Source: Vibrio cyclitrophicus (lineage in GTDB: Bacteria > Pseudomonadota > Gammaproteobacteria > Enterobacterales > Vibrionaceae). From it: a stretch of 64,000 nucleotides of DNA. The stretch is from assembly GCA_023206055.1 (NCBI GenBank), contig CP065367.1, positions 1 to 64,000 on the forward strand, written 5' to 3'. Shown in pieces: positions 40,904-49,325 of this stretch (the first letter of the stretch is position 1; each line of letters begins with the position of its first letter). The notes beneath the pieces were generated by a model that saw only the letters and a program-made list of their open reading frames with translations, was not told where the DNA came from and searched no databases. Made by a program: the position numbers and the translations under genes.

Positions 40904-42340
40904 TTAAACTTCAGGGTATGTCTTGTAACGAACGCCCATCATCTGTTCCATACAGTGAACAACTTGGCAGCTGTAGCCAAATTCGTTGTCGTACCAAATG
41001 TAGAGAACAGCGCGGTTGTCTTGCGCGATAGTTGCAACACCGTCAACCACACCTGGGTGACGAGAACCTACTAAGTCTGTAGATACAATCTCAGTTGAGT
41101 CGGTGTAATCAATCTGTGCAGATAAAGTCGAAGATAGCGCCATTTCACGCAGGTATTCGTTCAACTCTTCTTTGTTTGTGCCTTTCTCAAGGTTTAGGTT
41201 TGCTACCGCCATTGAAACGTTTGGCGTTGGTACGCGAATCGCATTACCTGTTAACTTACCTTCCATTTCTGGCATCGCTTTTGATACTGCTTTTGCAGCA
41301 CCTGTTGATGTCAGTACCATGTTCAATGAAGCAGCACGACCACGACGATCACCTGAGTGGAAGTTGTCGATCAGGTTTTGGTCATTGGTAAATGAATGAA
41401 CTGTTTCGATGTGACCCGATAGGACACCAAACTTGTCGTGAACCGCTTTCAATACTGGCGTAATCGCGTTAGTTGTACAGCTTGCTGCAGAGATGATGGT
41501 GTCTTCTGGCTGAATCACATTTTCATTCACACCAAATACCACGTTCTTGATGTCGCCTTTACCAGGCGCAGTCAGTAGAACTTTCTTCGCACCGTTACAC
41601 GCAACGTGTTGGCTCAGGCCTTCCGCGTCACGCCATACACCAGTGTTATCAACGACAAGTGCGTTCTCGATACCGTAAGCGGTGTAATCGACTTCTGCTG
41701 GCTTGTTTGCGTAGATAACTTGGATGAAGTTACCGTTCACGATGATCGCTTTACGTTCTTGGTCTACAACGATGCTGCCGTTGAATTGGCCATGAACAGA
41801 GTCACGACGTAGCAAGCTTGCACGTTTTTCTAAGTCACCATCTTTACCGCCACGAACAACAATTGCACGTAAACGTAGTGGGTAACCTGGGCCACTTTTC
41901 TCGATCAATAGACGAGTCAGCAAGCGACCAATACGACCAAAACCGTATAAGACAACATCGCGAGGTTCTGTCATCGCATCGCCTTCAAGCGATTCTAAAA
42001 GTGCAGTTTGTAGGAAATCATCCAACCCGTGTGTGTCTTCGCGATCTTGCCAGAATGTATGAGCAAGGCGACCAACATCGATACGACATGGAGACAAGTC
42101 CATAGAGAGAAGGTGTTGAATGATTGGTTGAGTCTGTTCTGCTGTAAGCGGAGAACCTGTGTAACGTTTTGCGATGCGGTGAGCTTTGATGATGTCGATA
42201 GTTGTCGCGTTAACCAGTGTTTTACCGAACAGGATAACTTCAACGCCTTTTTGGCGGTACAACTGACCTAAAGTAGGAGCGATTGATTCAGCAATAGTTT
42301 GACTAGTTTGCCAGTCTAGGAGGTGCTTTTCGGGACTCAT
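40904..42340 (-). CDS. Glyceraldehyde-3-phosphate dehydrogenase-like protein with N-terminal extension
   Basis: Residues about 125-470 form a full GAPDH: the NAD-binding YGFGRIGRLLTR, catalytic SAASCTTNAI (Cys near 287), HSFTNDQNLIDNFH, the phosphate-site DRRGRAASLNM and WYDNEFGYSCQV. The first ~125 residues are extra relative to the 330-residue glycolytic enzyme and contain no motif I know (EVILFGKTLVNATTIDIIKA...). Long GAPDH-like forms of about 480 residues exist in gamma-proteobacteria beside a normal gapA. The role may be gluconeogenic or NADP-linked, but this is uncertain. Single gene. Confidence 0.85.
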   Translation of the reverse strand: MSPEKHLLDWQTSQTIAESIAPTLGQLYRQKGVEVILFGKTLVNATTIDIIKAHRIAKRYTGSPLTAEQTQPIIQHLLSMDLSPCRIDVGRLAHTFWQDREDTHGLDDFLQTALLESLEGDAMTEPRDVVLYGFGRIGRLLTRLLIEKSGPGYPLRLRAIVVRGGKDGDLEKRASLLRRDSVHGQFNGSIVVDQERKAIIVNGNFIQVIYANKPAEVDYTAYGIENALVVDNTGVWRDAEGLSQHVACNGAKKVLLTAPGKGDIKNVVFGVNENVIQPEDTIISAASCTTNAITPVLKAVHDKFGVLSGHIETVHSFTNDQNLIDNFHSGDRRGRAASLNMVLTSTGAAKAVSKAMPEMEGKLTGNAIRVPTPNVSMAVANLNLEKGTNKEELNEYLREMALSSTLSAQIDYTDSTEIVSTDLVGSRHPGVVDGVATIAQDNRAVLYIWYDNEFGYSCQVVHCMEQMMGVRYKTYPEV

Positions 42341-43119
42341 CTTTACTCGGGACCTTTCACGTTAATTTCTGCAATCATAGCAAATGTAGGGTAGCCATGA
42401 GTGCATGGGGGAGTTGAGCTATCTAAGCTTTTGTGGTCTTTAACGCCACTTAAAATGCGCTTGATATGCCTTGTGTGTAACTTGTAATTTTTATGTGGCA
42501 GGATTGTAAGGTACGACGGGTTATTCTGCTAGGAAAAATAAATGCAGATAAATTATCTGTAAATTGGCGTGATAATAGCCACAAATCAAGATTTCAGTAT
42601 CGAGAAAGACTATTGACTTTAACAATCTGTAGCACTTAATTTTCGCCAAAAAATACTCAAATCAAAATATGATATGTAATAAAAGTCATACCGTTCAATT
42701 AAGGTGTGATCATTGACTCAAGTTACACGGAATTGGTAAACAATAGATGAGCTGAACGATGGGTTTTGTTGTTCGACTTTCGAATAAGCCGAGGTTGAGT
42801 GGAAAAACAGCAAGACGCAAACGATTGGATCTCACAAATTTAACCTAATTTTCGACTTTGTTAGTGTGTAGGGCGGTTATTGCTACCTCACGGCGTTGAG
42901 CCTCTTTCTCTTTCTCTTTTACTTGTTATGCGAGTGATAATAACTCGGGAAGCCTTTCCTTTTTGACCGCACTGATATCGATGCCTGTTCATTTTAAATA
43001 TCCGTTCTGGACTCAGAGTATCGTTTGTTCATATCCAATTTGATCAATAACCCCCTGTTAATGTCCTATTCTTAATTTGGGCTAGGTAAATTACCTTCGG
43101 GAAGGGAGTCATTATAAAA
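42341..43119. other. 779-base intergenic region
   Basis: Region between divergent genes; it must hold both promoters. Low-complexity pyrimidine runs (CCTCTTTCTCTTTCTCTTTT near 42900-42920) and several TTGACT/TTGTTA promoter-like words are seen. A 29-codon basic frame (MGFVVRLSNKPRLSGKTARR..., from 42759) is too short to call. I see no known RNA family, repeat or mobile element. Confidence 0.4.
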
Positions 43120-45744
43120 ATGATAAATATGTCAATTAGATGGCGTCTTATTTTTCTTTCCACGGTTTCTGTACTCATTATGTTTGGGTTTACAGTCAAT
43201 GAAGTGCTTAAGAACGATGAGAAGATGTATCACCTTGAAACAACGCGTATTAAGGTCGAAGCGCTTCAATCTTTTAATACGGTTTCAAGTGATGCTTATC
43301 GATGGTTGGTGCTGTCTAATGACTCCCCTGAGAAAGGTCAGTTGCTTTTAACATTGCAATCAGAACTGGATAGACTCACTCAGTATGGGATGCGACTTCA
43401 ACAGTTCGACAGCAATTGGAGCATTGATCATCAGTTAGCTGAATTGAAAAAGCTGTTGATGAGTCTTGCGAATACACCTGAAACAACAGACCGCAGACAA
43501 TTGACAGAGCGCGCCTTCGACTTGTTAAAAGACGTGTTGATGGAGTTGTCTGATTATCGCATGGCCTTAGCCGATGAAAATATCGGTCAAGCGGATGCGA
43601 TGTTTATCAATCTTACTCATTACGTATTTTGGACTCAGAGAGAAGCGTGGTTAAGCTTCAGTTTGTATCGCTCTCCAGAGTTTAAAAATCAATTTCTGTT
43701 TAGTTATGTTGGAGCTCTAGAGAGGCAGCAGCAACTTTTAGATACGTTTTTTCGTTCAGATACTCGTTCTCCAAACATTAGACAGTTGTTAAATGCAGTC
43801 GCCAACGATGAATTCCAAGACAAATTCACATCTCGAATCCTCAAAGGAGACTTTTCGTCACCCGAAATATATCAACACTTGAAAAGTTTGGAGATTAAGA
43901 AACGAGCGATTTCAAAAGCAATTGGCGCTTACACTAAGCAAATACAGTTTGAGCTGACAAAGAATATAGCCTTGCAGAAAAGGCAAACTTTGATCATGAC
44001 ATTGCTGATACTCGTCGCTTCTGGTGTTTTGATGTGGCTTGGTGTCGCGACGTCCCTGCGTTTAAACAGAAACCTGTCGATTATCTTGAAAGGCGTGTCG
44101 GAATGCGCTGATAGCTACGGTCAGCCTAAGGTAATTCATATCCAAGGGAACGATGAGCTTGCCGAGTTCACTGAAACCCTAAATCGAGTGATGGAGCGCA
44201 ACTATCTTCACAACAAAGAGTTAATAACAGCAAAAGAAGACGCGATTTCGGCTAATAAAGCCAAAAGCGCATTCTTAGCCAATATGTCACATGAGATACG
44301 TACGCCACTTAATGGGATTATTGGTATGGCTGAGATCTTATCTCAAAGCCAACTGAGCCCAAATCAACAAGAAGTATTGGGAGACATCGAATCGTCTTCT
44401 CACTCTTTGTTGGTGTTGCTTAATGACATCCTCGACCTGTCTAAAATAGAGTCGGGTAACTTGATGTTGTCACCACACAATGCTGATTTGCGCGAAGCGG
44501 TCTATGACTCTGTGAGCGTGATTCAATCGAAAGCGATCAGTAAGGATATTGAGCTCGACATCAATATCGATTATCAAACGCCGCCACAACTCTTTTTCGA
44601 TGAGTACCGCGTGAGACAGGTGCTGACCAATCTGCTTTCCAATGCCATCAAGTTTACGTCCAAAGGCACGATTACCACGGACATTGTTTATACACCCATG
44701 TCTATGGGTAGAGGTAAGCTTGAATGCAGTGTGTCTGATACCGGGATTGGGATTGAGCCAGAGAAGTTAGAGTCCATATTTGAACCTTTCACTCAAGAAG
44801 ATGGCAGCATTACCCGCCAATTTGGTGGTACGGGGCTAGGGCTTGCAATTTGTCGACAGCTTGTTGATTTGATGGGCGGCTACATTACCGCACGTTCAGT
44901 GAAAGGAGAGGGCTCTACATTCACGTTTTGTTTGTATGTCGATGTTGTAGAAGCGCCTGTTCAAACTTTCGAGAACCTGAGCCGCGCGACCATCATCTCG
45001 AACTCTTTCAATTACCTCGATCAACTGGTTAAAGAGTGCGAGCGTTTGAATGTTCGAGCCAATGTGGTGTCATCCATTGCTGCCCTTAGTGAAAGTGTAA
45101 AAGAAAGCGACTTCATACTTTATTGTCATACCTTGCATCACTCTATGGAGAAAGATCTTGCGGCGTTGAAGACGCTATATCCTCTTGCTCGCGTCATTGT
45201 GTGTCAGCATCATCTTTTTAAAACCAACCTAATCACAGAAACGGTCCACTCGACTCATACATTGCCATTTTTGGGCCGACGTTTCTTAACCAGCTTACAA
45301 TCTCTCGATGTTGGCGAAGAGCAGGCTCCTAAAGTGGAAGCAAAAGATGAAGAGGTTCGATCTCTGAATCGACGCATTTTGATTGTTGAAGATAATCTGA
45401 TGAATCAAAAAATAGCGAGCTTCTTCCTCGAGCAAGCGGGTTATGAATATTTGATTACGAGTAATGGCCAAGAAGCGGTCGATGTCATCACCCAAGGTGC
45501 CCAGTTTGATGCGATCTTAATGGATTGCATGATGCCTGTTATGGATGGTATAACGGCGACTCGTGCGATTCGTCAGTGGGAAGTCGATCAACAAGTCACG
45601 CCATTACCCATCATTGCTCTAACCGCCAGTGTTCTAGAAGAAGACATCAAAGACTGTTTTGAAGCCGGTATGAACGCCTACTTACCGAAACCCTATAAAT
45701 CTCATCAGTTGTACGATCTTTTCAGTAGCCTTGATATTGTCTAA
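43120..45744 (+). CDS. Hybrid sensor histidine kinase
   Basis: 874 residues. Two membrane segments (about 8-27 and 288-312) enclose a ~260-residue all-helical periplasmic sensor that resembles NIT- or TorS-like helical bundles without a clear match. A HAMP-like linker is followed by the H-box (FLANMSHEIRTPLNGIIGMA, His near 391), ATPase boxes (NLLSNAIKF, DTGIGIEPEKLESIFEPF, GGTGLGLAICRQL), a degenerate receiver-like segment (about 620-725, lacking the phospho-Asp motif), and a genuine receiver (ILIVEDNLMNQK; Asp in ILMDCMMP near 800). No Hpt domain, so a separate phosphotransfer protein is needed. Signal unknown; no response regulator is adjacent. Confidence 0.9.
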   Translation: MINMSIRWRLIFLSTVSVLIMFGFTVNEVLKNDEKMYHLETTRIKVEALQSFNTVSSDAYRWLVLSNDSPEKGQLLLTLQSELDRLTQYGMRLQQFDSNWSIDHQLAELKKLLMSLANTPETTDRRQLTERAFDLLKDVLMELSDYRMALADENIGQADAMFINLTHYVFWTQREAWLSFSLYRSPEFKNQFLFSYVGALERQQQLLDTFFRSDTRSPNIRQLLNAVANDEFQDKFTSRILKGDFSSPEIYQHLKSLEIKKRAISKAIGAYTKQIQFELTKNIALQKRQTLIMTLLILVASGVLMWLGVATSLRLNRNLSIILKGVSECADSYGQPKVIHIQGNDELAEFTETLNRVMERNYLHNKELITAKEDAISANKAKSAFLANMSHEIRTPLNGIIGMAEILSQSQLSPNQQEVLGDIESSSHSLLVLLNDILDLSKIESGNLMLSPHNADLREAVYDSVSVIQSKAISKDIELDINIDYQTPPQLFFDEYRVRQVLTNLLSNAIKFTSKGTITTDIVYTPMSMGRGKLECSVSDTGIGIEPEKLESIFEPFTQEDGSITRQFGGTGLGLAICRQLVDLMGGYITARSVKGEGSTFTFCLYVDVVEAPVQTFENLSRATIISNSFNYLDQLVKECERLNVRANVVSSIAALSESVKESDFILYCHTLHHSMEKDLAALKTLYPLARVIVCQHHLFKTNLITETVHSTHTLPFLGRRFLTSLQSLDVGEEQAPKVEAKDEEVRSLNRRILIVEDNLMNQKIASFFLEQAGYEYLITSNGQEAVDVITQGAQFDAILMDCMMPVMDGITATRAIRQWEVDQQVTPLPIIALTASVLEEDIKDCFEAGMNAYLPKPYKSHQLYDLFSSLDIV

Positions 45745-45776
45745 GGGCTCCCGTATCAAGGCTAACGAGGTGCTAA

Positions 45777-46013
45777 TTAACGAACTTCCAATCCAAGGTT
45801 GTATTGTGCAAGGCAACGACCGACATAGCTGATTTTCAACAAGGCTGCGACTAAGATTGTGCTGATGTGGGCGACGATTTGAATTGGCAGTGAGAAGTGA
45901 TCGGCCATTGGATAAGCAACGATAATACTGAGAAGCATAAGCAAGGTTGTGATAGCTAGACTGAAGTTTGAAACAGAAAGTAGAGTTTGAAAGCGTTGAG
46001 TCATCGTCTTCAT
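45777..46013 (-). CDS. Small two-helix membrane protein, unknown function
   Basis: 78 residues with two membrane segments (about 15-35 and 42-60). The N-terminus is MKTMTQRFQTLL, and the C-terminus carries a Cys and LGLEVR. The translation start lies ten bases from a large perfect inverted repeat (46023-46068). I cannot name the family. Confidence 0.55.
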   Translation of the reverse strand: MKTMTQRFQTLLSVSNFSLAITTLLMLLSIIVAYPMADHFSLPIQIVAHISTILVAALLKISYVGRCLAQYNLGLEVR

Positions 46014-46022
46014 ATTGAATTC

Positions 46023-46068
46023 CTAATTGCTATTAATAATTATGATACTTGTTATTAATAGCAATTAG
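46023..46068. repeat. Perfect 17-bp inverted repeat before small membrane gene
   Basis: CTAATTGCTATTAATAA (46023-46039) is the exact reverse complement of 46052-46068, with a twelve-base spacer. It is very AT-rich and sits in the 5' leader or promoter of the gene at 45777-46013. It could be an operator for a dimeric protein or an RNA hairpin that hides the start region. Confidence 0.7.
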
Positions 46069-46179
46069 CGTTCCAGTTTTAATTTGCATTTATAATCATG
46101 AATTTATATAGAGATTCTTACTTTTAGAGTTAAAATGACATGTAATAATTATGAGTCTTTATGACTCAGGGGTGTCACT

Positions 46180-46806
46180 CTACCACTGTCTAAACCCACA
46201 AGTATCGATGTGGAATCGAACACCAGAATATAAACCCAGCCCAACGTTATTTTTTTGCCCAAATTCCGAATGAATCTTTTTAAGTTTCACGTGTAGATCT
46301 TTACGAGTAATGTCATTTGCAGGAACCAGGTCTAAGGCACAGAACTCTAAGTGCTTACTGCGCAGAGCACCGCCAGCTTGTTGGTTGTAGAGTTTAGAAC
46401 GTTCACCAGACACGGGAATAACGACGCCAATTTCAGGTTCAATGTATTGTTGTATGTACTTCAACGTTTTGATCATGTTGGGTACGTTTTTCTTATCGGG
46501 CAAGGTAAACAAGGTGGTGTTACTCATTGCCCAATCTGTCCCTTGTAGCAACACTAAGTGCAAAGGCATGCTTTGCGTAATACCGGCTTCTTTGAGCTGT
46601 TGTCCGATTTCTCTCACTCTGTCTTCTGCGTGATTTAGAAGCATCCAACCTCTAAATGCTGAACGAGTCGGAACCTTGTACCCATGAACATCGACAACGA
46701 GATCGTCATAAGTAATTTCTGTTTCTTCGGTATACAGTCGTTCAAATTCTTCAGGGTAGGGCTGTGCGGTTGATAAAGCTAAGGTAATCAGAATACTTGC
46801 GTACAT
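46180..46806 (-). CDS. Peptidase M15-like secreted protein
   Basis: 208 residues with a short N-terminal signal (MYASILITLALSTAQP). The pattern VSGERSKLYN...ALRSKHLEFCALDL, then RFHIDTCGFRQW at the end, matches the zinc site of M15-type D-Ala-D-Ala peptidases (His in SKH, Asp in ALD, final His in FHID). Zinc-binding is therefore expected, though the middle of the protein is diverged. A cell-wall peptide substrate is possible. Single gene. Confidence 0.65.
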   Translation of the reverse strand: MYASILITLALSTAQPYPEEFERLYTEETEITYDDLVVDVHGYKVPTRSAFRGWMLLNHAEDRVREIGQQLKEAGITQSMPLHLVLLQGTDWAMSNTTLFTLPDKKNVPNMIKTLKYIQQYIEPEIGVVIPVSGERSKLYNQQAGGALRSKHLEFCALDLVPANDITRKDLHVKLKKIHSEFGQKNNVGLGLYSGVRFHIDTCGFRQW

Positions 46807-46950
46807 AAGGTCTCTCCATCGCTGATGTTCACCTAGTTATTTTTGTTCCTACGGTTGCTCTGTTTTCTTTAGTTTTTCAGTGTTCTGTAGTTGTTCAGTT
46901 TCATGCGGTTACTTAGGTATGCTTAAGTATAGACGTTAGAATCTAGGTAC

Positions 46951-46977
46951 AAAAAAACCCACTATAAAGAGTGGGTT
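46951..46977 (-). terminator. Terminator read from the yeeX side
   Basis: On the minus strand AACCCACTCTTTATAGTGGG is followed by TTTTTTT. The only upstream minus-strand gene that could use it is yeeX, whose stop lies 300 bases away across the MITE-like element. Confidence 0.7.
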
Positions 46978-46980
46978 ATG

Positions 46981-47246
46981 AGGGCGTGTTGACCTTTCGA
47001 GCTGGTTTTTGCAGCGAGTTGCTGGGTATTTATACAAGACAGAGGCGTCGATGTGTAGCTAGCCTACATGAGAAGCCGATAACGCAGTAGAAATGACCAG
47101 CAAACGCTGCCCGAAGGGTTCGGCTAAAAGCGCTTTACTCTTTGTTGAGGGAGATTTGCTTAGAATGACTAGGCTACTTCTCCCTCGCCGCGATTAAAAC
47201 GCTTTTATCTCGAACAAAATTTAACCTCGAAAGGTCAACACGCCCT
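46981..47246. mobile_element. MITE-like element with 21-bp terminal inverted repeats
   Basis: 266 bases flanked by perfect 21-bp inverted repeats: the left end starts AGGGCGTGTTGACCTTTCGA (46981-47001) and the right end is its reverse complement (47226-47246). There is no ORF of useful length. Further inverted words inside (GAGGGAGA/TCTCCCTC near 47150-47205; AAAAGCG/CGCTTTT near 47124-47212) would let it fold as one structured unit. No clear target duplication is visible (flanks TTATG and AACAT). It separates yeeX from a terminator that yeeX probably used. Confidence 0.7.
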
Positions 47247-47278
47247 AACATTATTGCAAGTAAATTCGCTAGGTTAGA

Positions 47279-47593
47279 TTACTTCTTACCTTGGATTTGC
47301 TTGTCTTCTTCTGTCAGTTCACGAATACGACGGCTGATATCGCGACGCGCTTTAGAAATCTCTGCGCTCTTAATGATGTGGTCATCAACACGGTCTTCGT
47401 AGTCTGCTTTCATGTTTTTGATAATGCTTAAGATCTCATCATGAGTCATCTCTGGCTTGATGTAATCAAGTAGGTTATCAAGAAGGTCGACACGCTTGCG
47501 GTTGTCACGAACTTTCTTTTCGTTGTCTAAAAGTTCACGCTTAAGTTTGTTCTTACGTCGTGCTTGGTTAACAATTTCAAATACGCTGCTCAT
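47279..47593 (-). CDS. yeeX: DUF496 family protein YeeX
   Basis: 104 residues that follow E. coli YeeX closely: RRKNKLKRELLDNEKKVRDN, RVDLLDNLLDYIKPEMT and KADYEDRVDDHIIKSAEISK. The protein is helical and highly charged, likely a coiled-coil dimer, and its function is not established. An AGGAATC-type ribosome-binding sequence precedes the ATG. The 3' side carries the MITE-like element. Confidence 0.93.
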   Translation of the reverse strand: MSSVFEIVNQARRKNKLKRELLDNEKKVRDNRKRVDLLDNLLDYIKPEMTHDEILSIIKNMKADYEDRVDDHIIKSAEISKARRDISRRIRELTEEDKQIQGKK

Positions 47594-47788
47594 AGATTCC
47601 TTTTCCTATTCGTCAAATACGTTGTCTGGTTCTGATTAAAGCACATCAATTGATGATGTAACAGTCTTTAGATCAAAGCTAAAGTAAGGTTGTTTAATTA
47701 TTCGTCACTCTCGCTGATGTGTGATTGTTTTTATCTTACCGTTCAAGTTAGTATCCCATGTAGATACTGCATTGATACGAAATGTGAA

Positions 47789-47989
47789 ATGAATCAACAA
47801 CAATTAGAAAACGAAGATTTGGACGACAATGTCACTGAATCTTCAGCAGAAAAAAACAAGCTTCGTGATGCGTATGTACAAGAGCGTACTTATCTGGAAG
47901 TCGTGGAAATAGAGCTAAACCGTTCTAAGATCATAATGATTGATGAACAGGGTAGAAAGAAACGAGTACCAATTTTGTCTGAACACTAG
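47789..47989 (+). CDS. Small acidic protein, unknown
   Basis: 66 residues from ATG 47789 (MNQQQLENEDLDDNVTESSA). The N-terminal third is acidic and disordered; the rest (YVQERTYLEVVEIELNRSK, KKRVPILSEH) looks folded. A longer frame from 47690 would add 33 hydrophobic and Cys-rich residues of non-coding character, so I prefer the internal start, although no strong Shine-Dalgarno is seen. Confidence 0.45.
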   Translation: MNQQQLENEDLDDNVTESSAEKNKLRDAYVQERTYLEVVEIELNRSKIIMIDEQGRKKRVPILSEH

Positions 47990-48045
47990 TTACTGCATGT
48001 TTAGGTGTTGAGATGGAATTATCAAAATAATAAAAAGGAAAAACG

Positions 48046-48702
48046 ATGAACACAGTACTTTCCCCAATTGAAGCGAGAATTATCGGTTGTTTGATCGAGA
48101 AAGAAGTCACTACTCCCGATCATTATCCACTGACACTGAACAGCTTAACAACGGCATGTAATCAAAAGAGTAACCGTGAGCCTGTTCTGTCTCTTTCTGA
48201 GTCAGACGTTTTAGATGCGGTTGATGGTTTAATCGGACGTCGCATGGTGAGCGATGAAAGCAGCTTCAATAGCCGTGTTAATAAGTATCAGCATCGTTTC
48301 TGCAACACCGAGTTCGGTGATCTACAATTTACAGAGCAAGAGCGTGCAATCATCTGTTGCATGTTACTGCGCGGCGCGCAAACACCCGGTGAACTTCGTA
48401 CACGAACGGGTCGCCTTGCAAACTTTAGTGATGTGAAAGAAGTAGAAGCAACGTTAGATAAACTCGCTGCAAGAGAAGCAGGTGCGTTAGTGGTCAAGCT
48501 ACCACGCGAAGCGGGTAAACGTGAATCACGCTACCAGCACTTGTTGAGCGGTGAGGTGGATGTTGAAGCGTTTGCAACGGCATCAGTAAGCACAGCGGCA
48601 CCCTCTGCAACGAGTGAAAAGTTTGAAGAACTTGAGTCTGAAGTCGCAAGCCTACGAGCAGAAGTAGCAGAGCTTAAGGCTCTGGTTGAATCACTGCTTT
48701 AA
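48046..48702 (+). CDS. yceH: YceH (DUF480) family protein
   Basis: 218 residues with two tandem winged-helix domains: LSPIEARIIGCLIEKEVTTP and DHYPLTLNSLTTACNQKSNR at the start are the DUF480 signature, and FTEQERAIICCMLLRGAQTP begins the second. A C-terminal coiled coil (FEELESEVASLRAEVAELKA) may drive dimers. Molecular function is unknown. AAAGGAAAAACG precedes the ATG. The next gene begins at once (TAAATG), so they form an operon. Confidence 0.93.
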   Translation: MNTVLSPIEARIIGCLIEKEVTTPDHYPLTLNSLTTACNQKSNREPVLSLSESDVLDAVDGLIGRRMVSDESSFNSRVNKYQHRFCNTEFGDLQFTEQERAIICCMLLRGAQTPGELRTRTGRLANFSDVKEVEATLDKLAAREAGALVVKLPREAGKRESRYQHLLSGEVDVEAFATASVSTAAPSATSEKFEELESEVASLRAEVAELKALVESLL

Positions 48703-49017
48703 ATGTCAGACGCTGATAAAAATGCGGATTGGGTCGTGTACTTGATCCGCAATCGTCACAATGCCCTTTATTGTGGCGTGACAAACAATCTAGAACGTCG
48801 ATTTGAACAGCATCAAACCGGTAAGGGTGCCAAAGCTTTAAAAGGTAAAGGTCCGCTTAAGCTGGTTTGGAGTTTTGGTGTTAGCTCAAAAAGTGAGGCG
48901 TTGAAAACCGAATACGCGATCAAGCAATTGCCCAAATCTCGCAAAGAAAAACTGGTATCACTCAAACTGATTGTTGAGTGGCAAAAAGACAAAATTCAAT
49001 ATATCGAAGTCTCATAA
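48703..49017 (+). CDS. GIY-YIG nuclease-superfamily protein (YhbQ-like)
   Basis: 104 residues forming a stand-alone GIY-YIG fold. The signature appears as VVYLIRNRHNALYCGVTNNLERRFEQH, with the catalytic Arg in ERR and a Glu in KTEYAIKQLPKSRKEKL. Family members such as YhbQ are DNA endonuclease-like proteins of uncertain role. The start directly abuts the yceH stop. Confidence 0.9.
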   Translation: MSDADKNADWVVYLIRNRHNALYCGVTNNLERRFEQHQTGKGAKALKGKGPLKLVWSFGVSSKSEALKTEYAIKQLPKSRKEKLVSLKLIVEWQKDKIQYIEVS

Positions 49018-49325
49018 TTCATAGCCAAAATGTTTGTTATTGATTAAATCTCAATAATGAAAATGATCGCTATAAATGCAGTTAACTAATTGAATTTAAA
49101 GGTTAATCAATCTTTATCTTAGTGGTTTTGATTCACGCTTTAACTCGTTTGTCTTAATCTCCATTCCAAATTAACATATTGCTCATTTAGAATGTCGTTC
49201 TAATTAGTGTTAGACGCTATCATTTATCATCGTTGTCCTACATAATATCCATCAGCCATACGAAGAGATGGTGTCATGCTAGGTTAAAAAATGAGCCAAA
49301 GTAGCTCATATAAAACGAGAAAAAT
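49018..49325. other. Upstream region of luxP
   Basis: 308 AT-rich bases. A small ATGAGC/GCTCAT hairpin (49290-49308) lies 18 bases before luxP. I see no Qrr, LuxO site or sigma-54 promoter here. Confidence 0.4.

Noticed and set aside
42759..42848. 29-codon basic frame in the long intergenic region
   Set aside because: It is too short, has no clear ribosome-binding sequence and no recognised homolog.
46023..46068. Fur box in the AATAATTATGATACTTGTTATTA region
   Set aside because: The match to the Fur consensus is partial; the exact inverted repeat explains the palindromy better.
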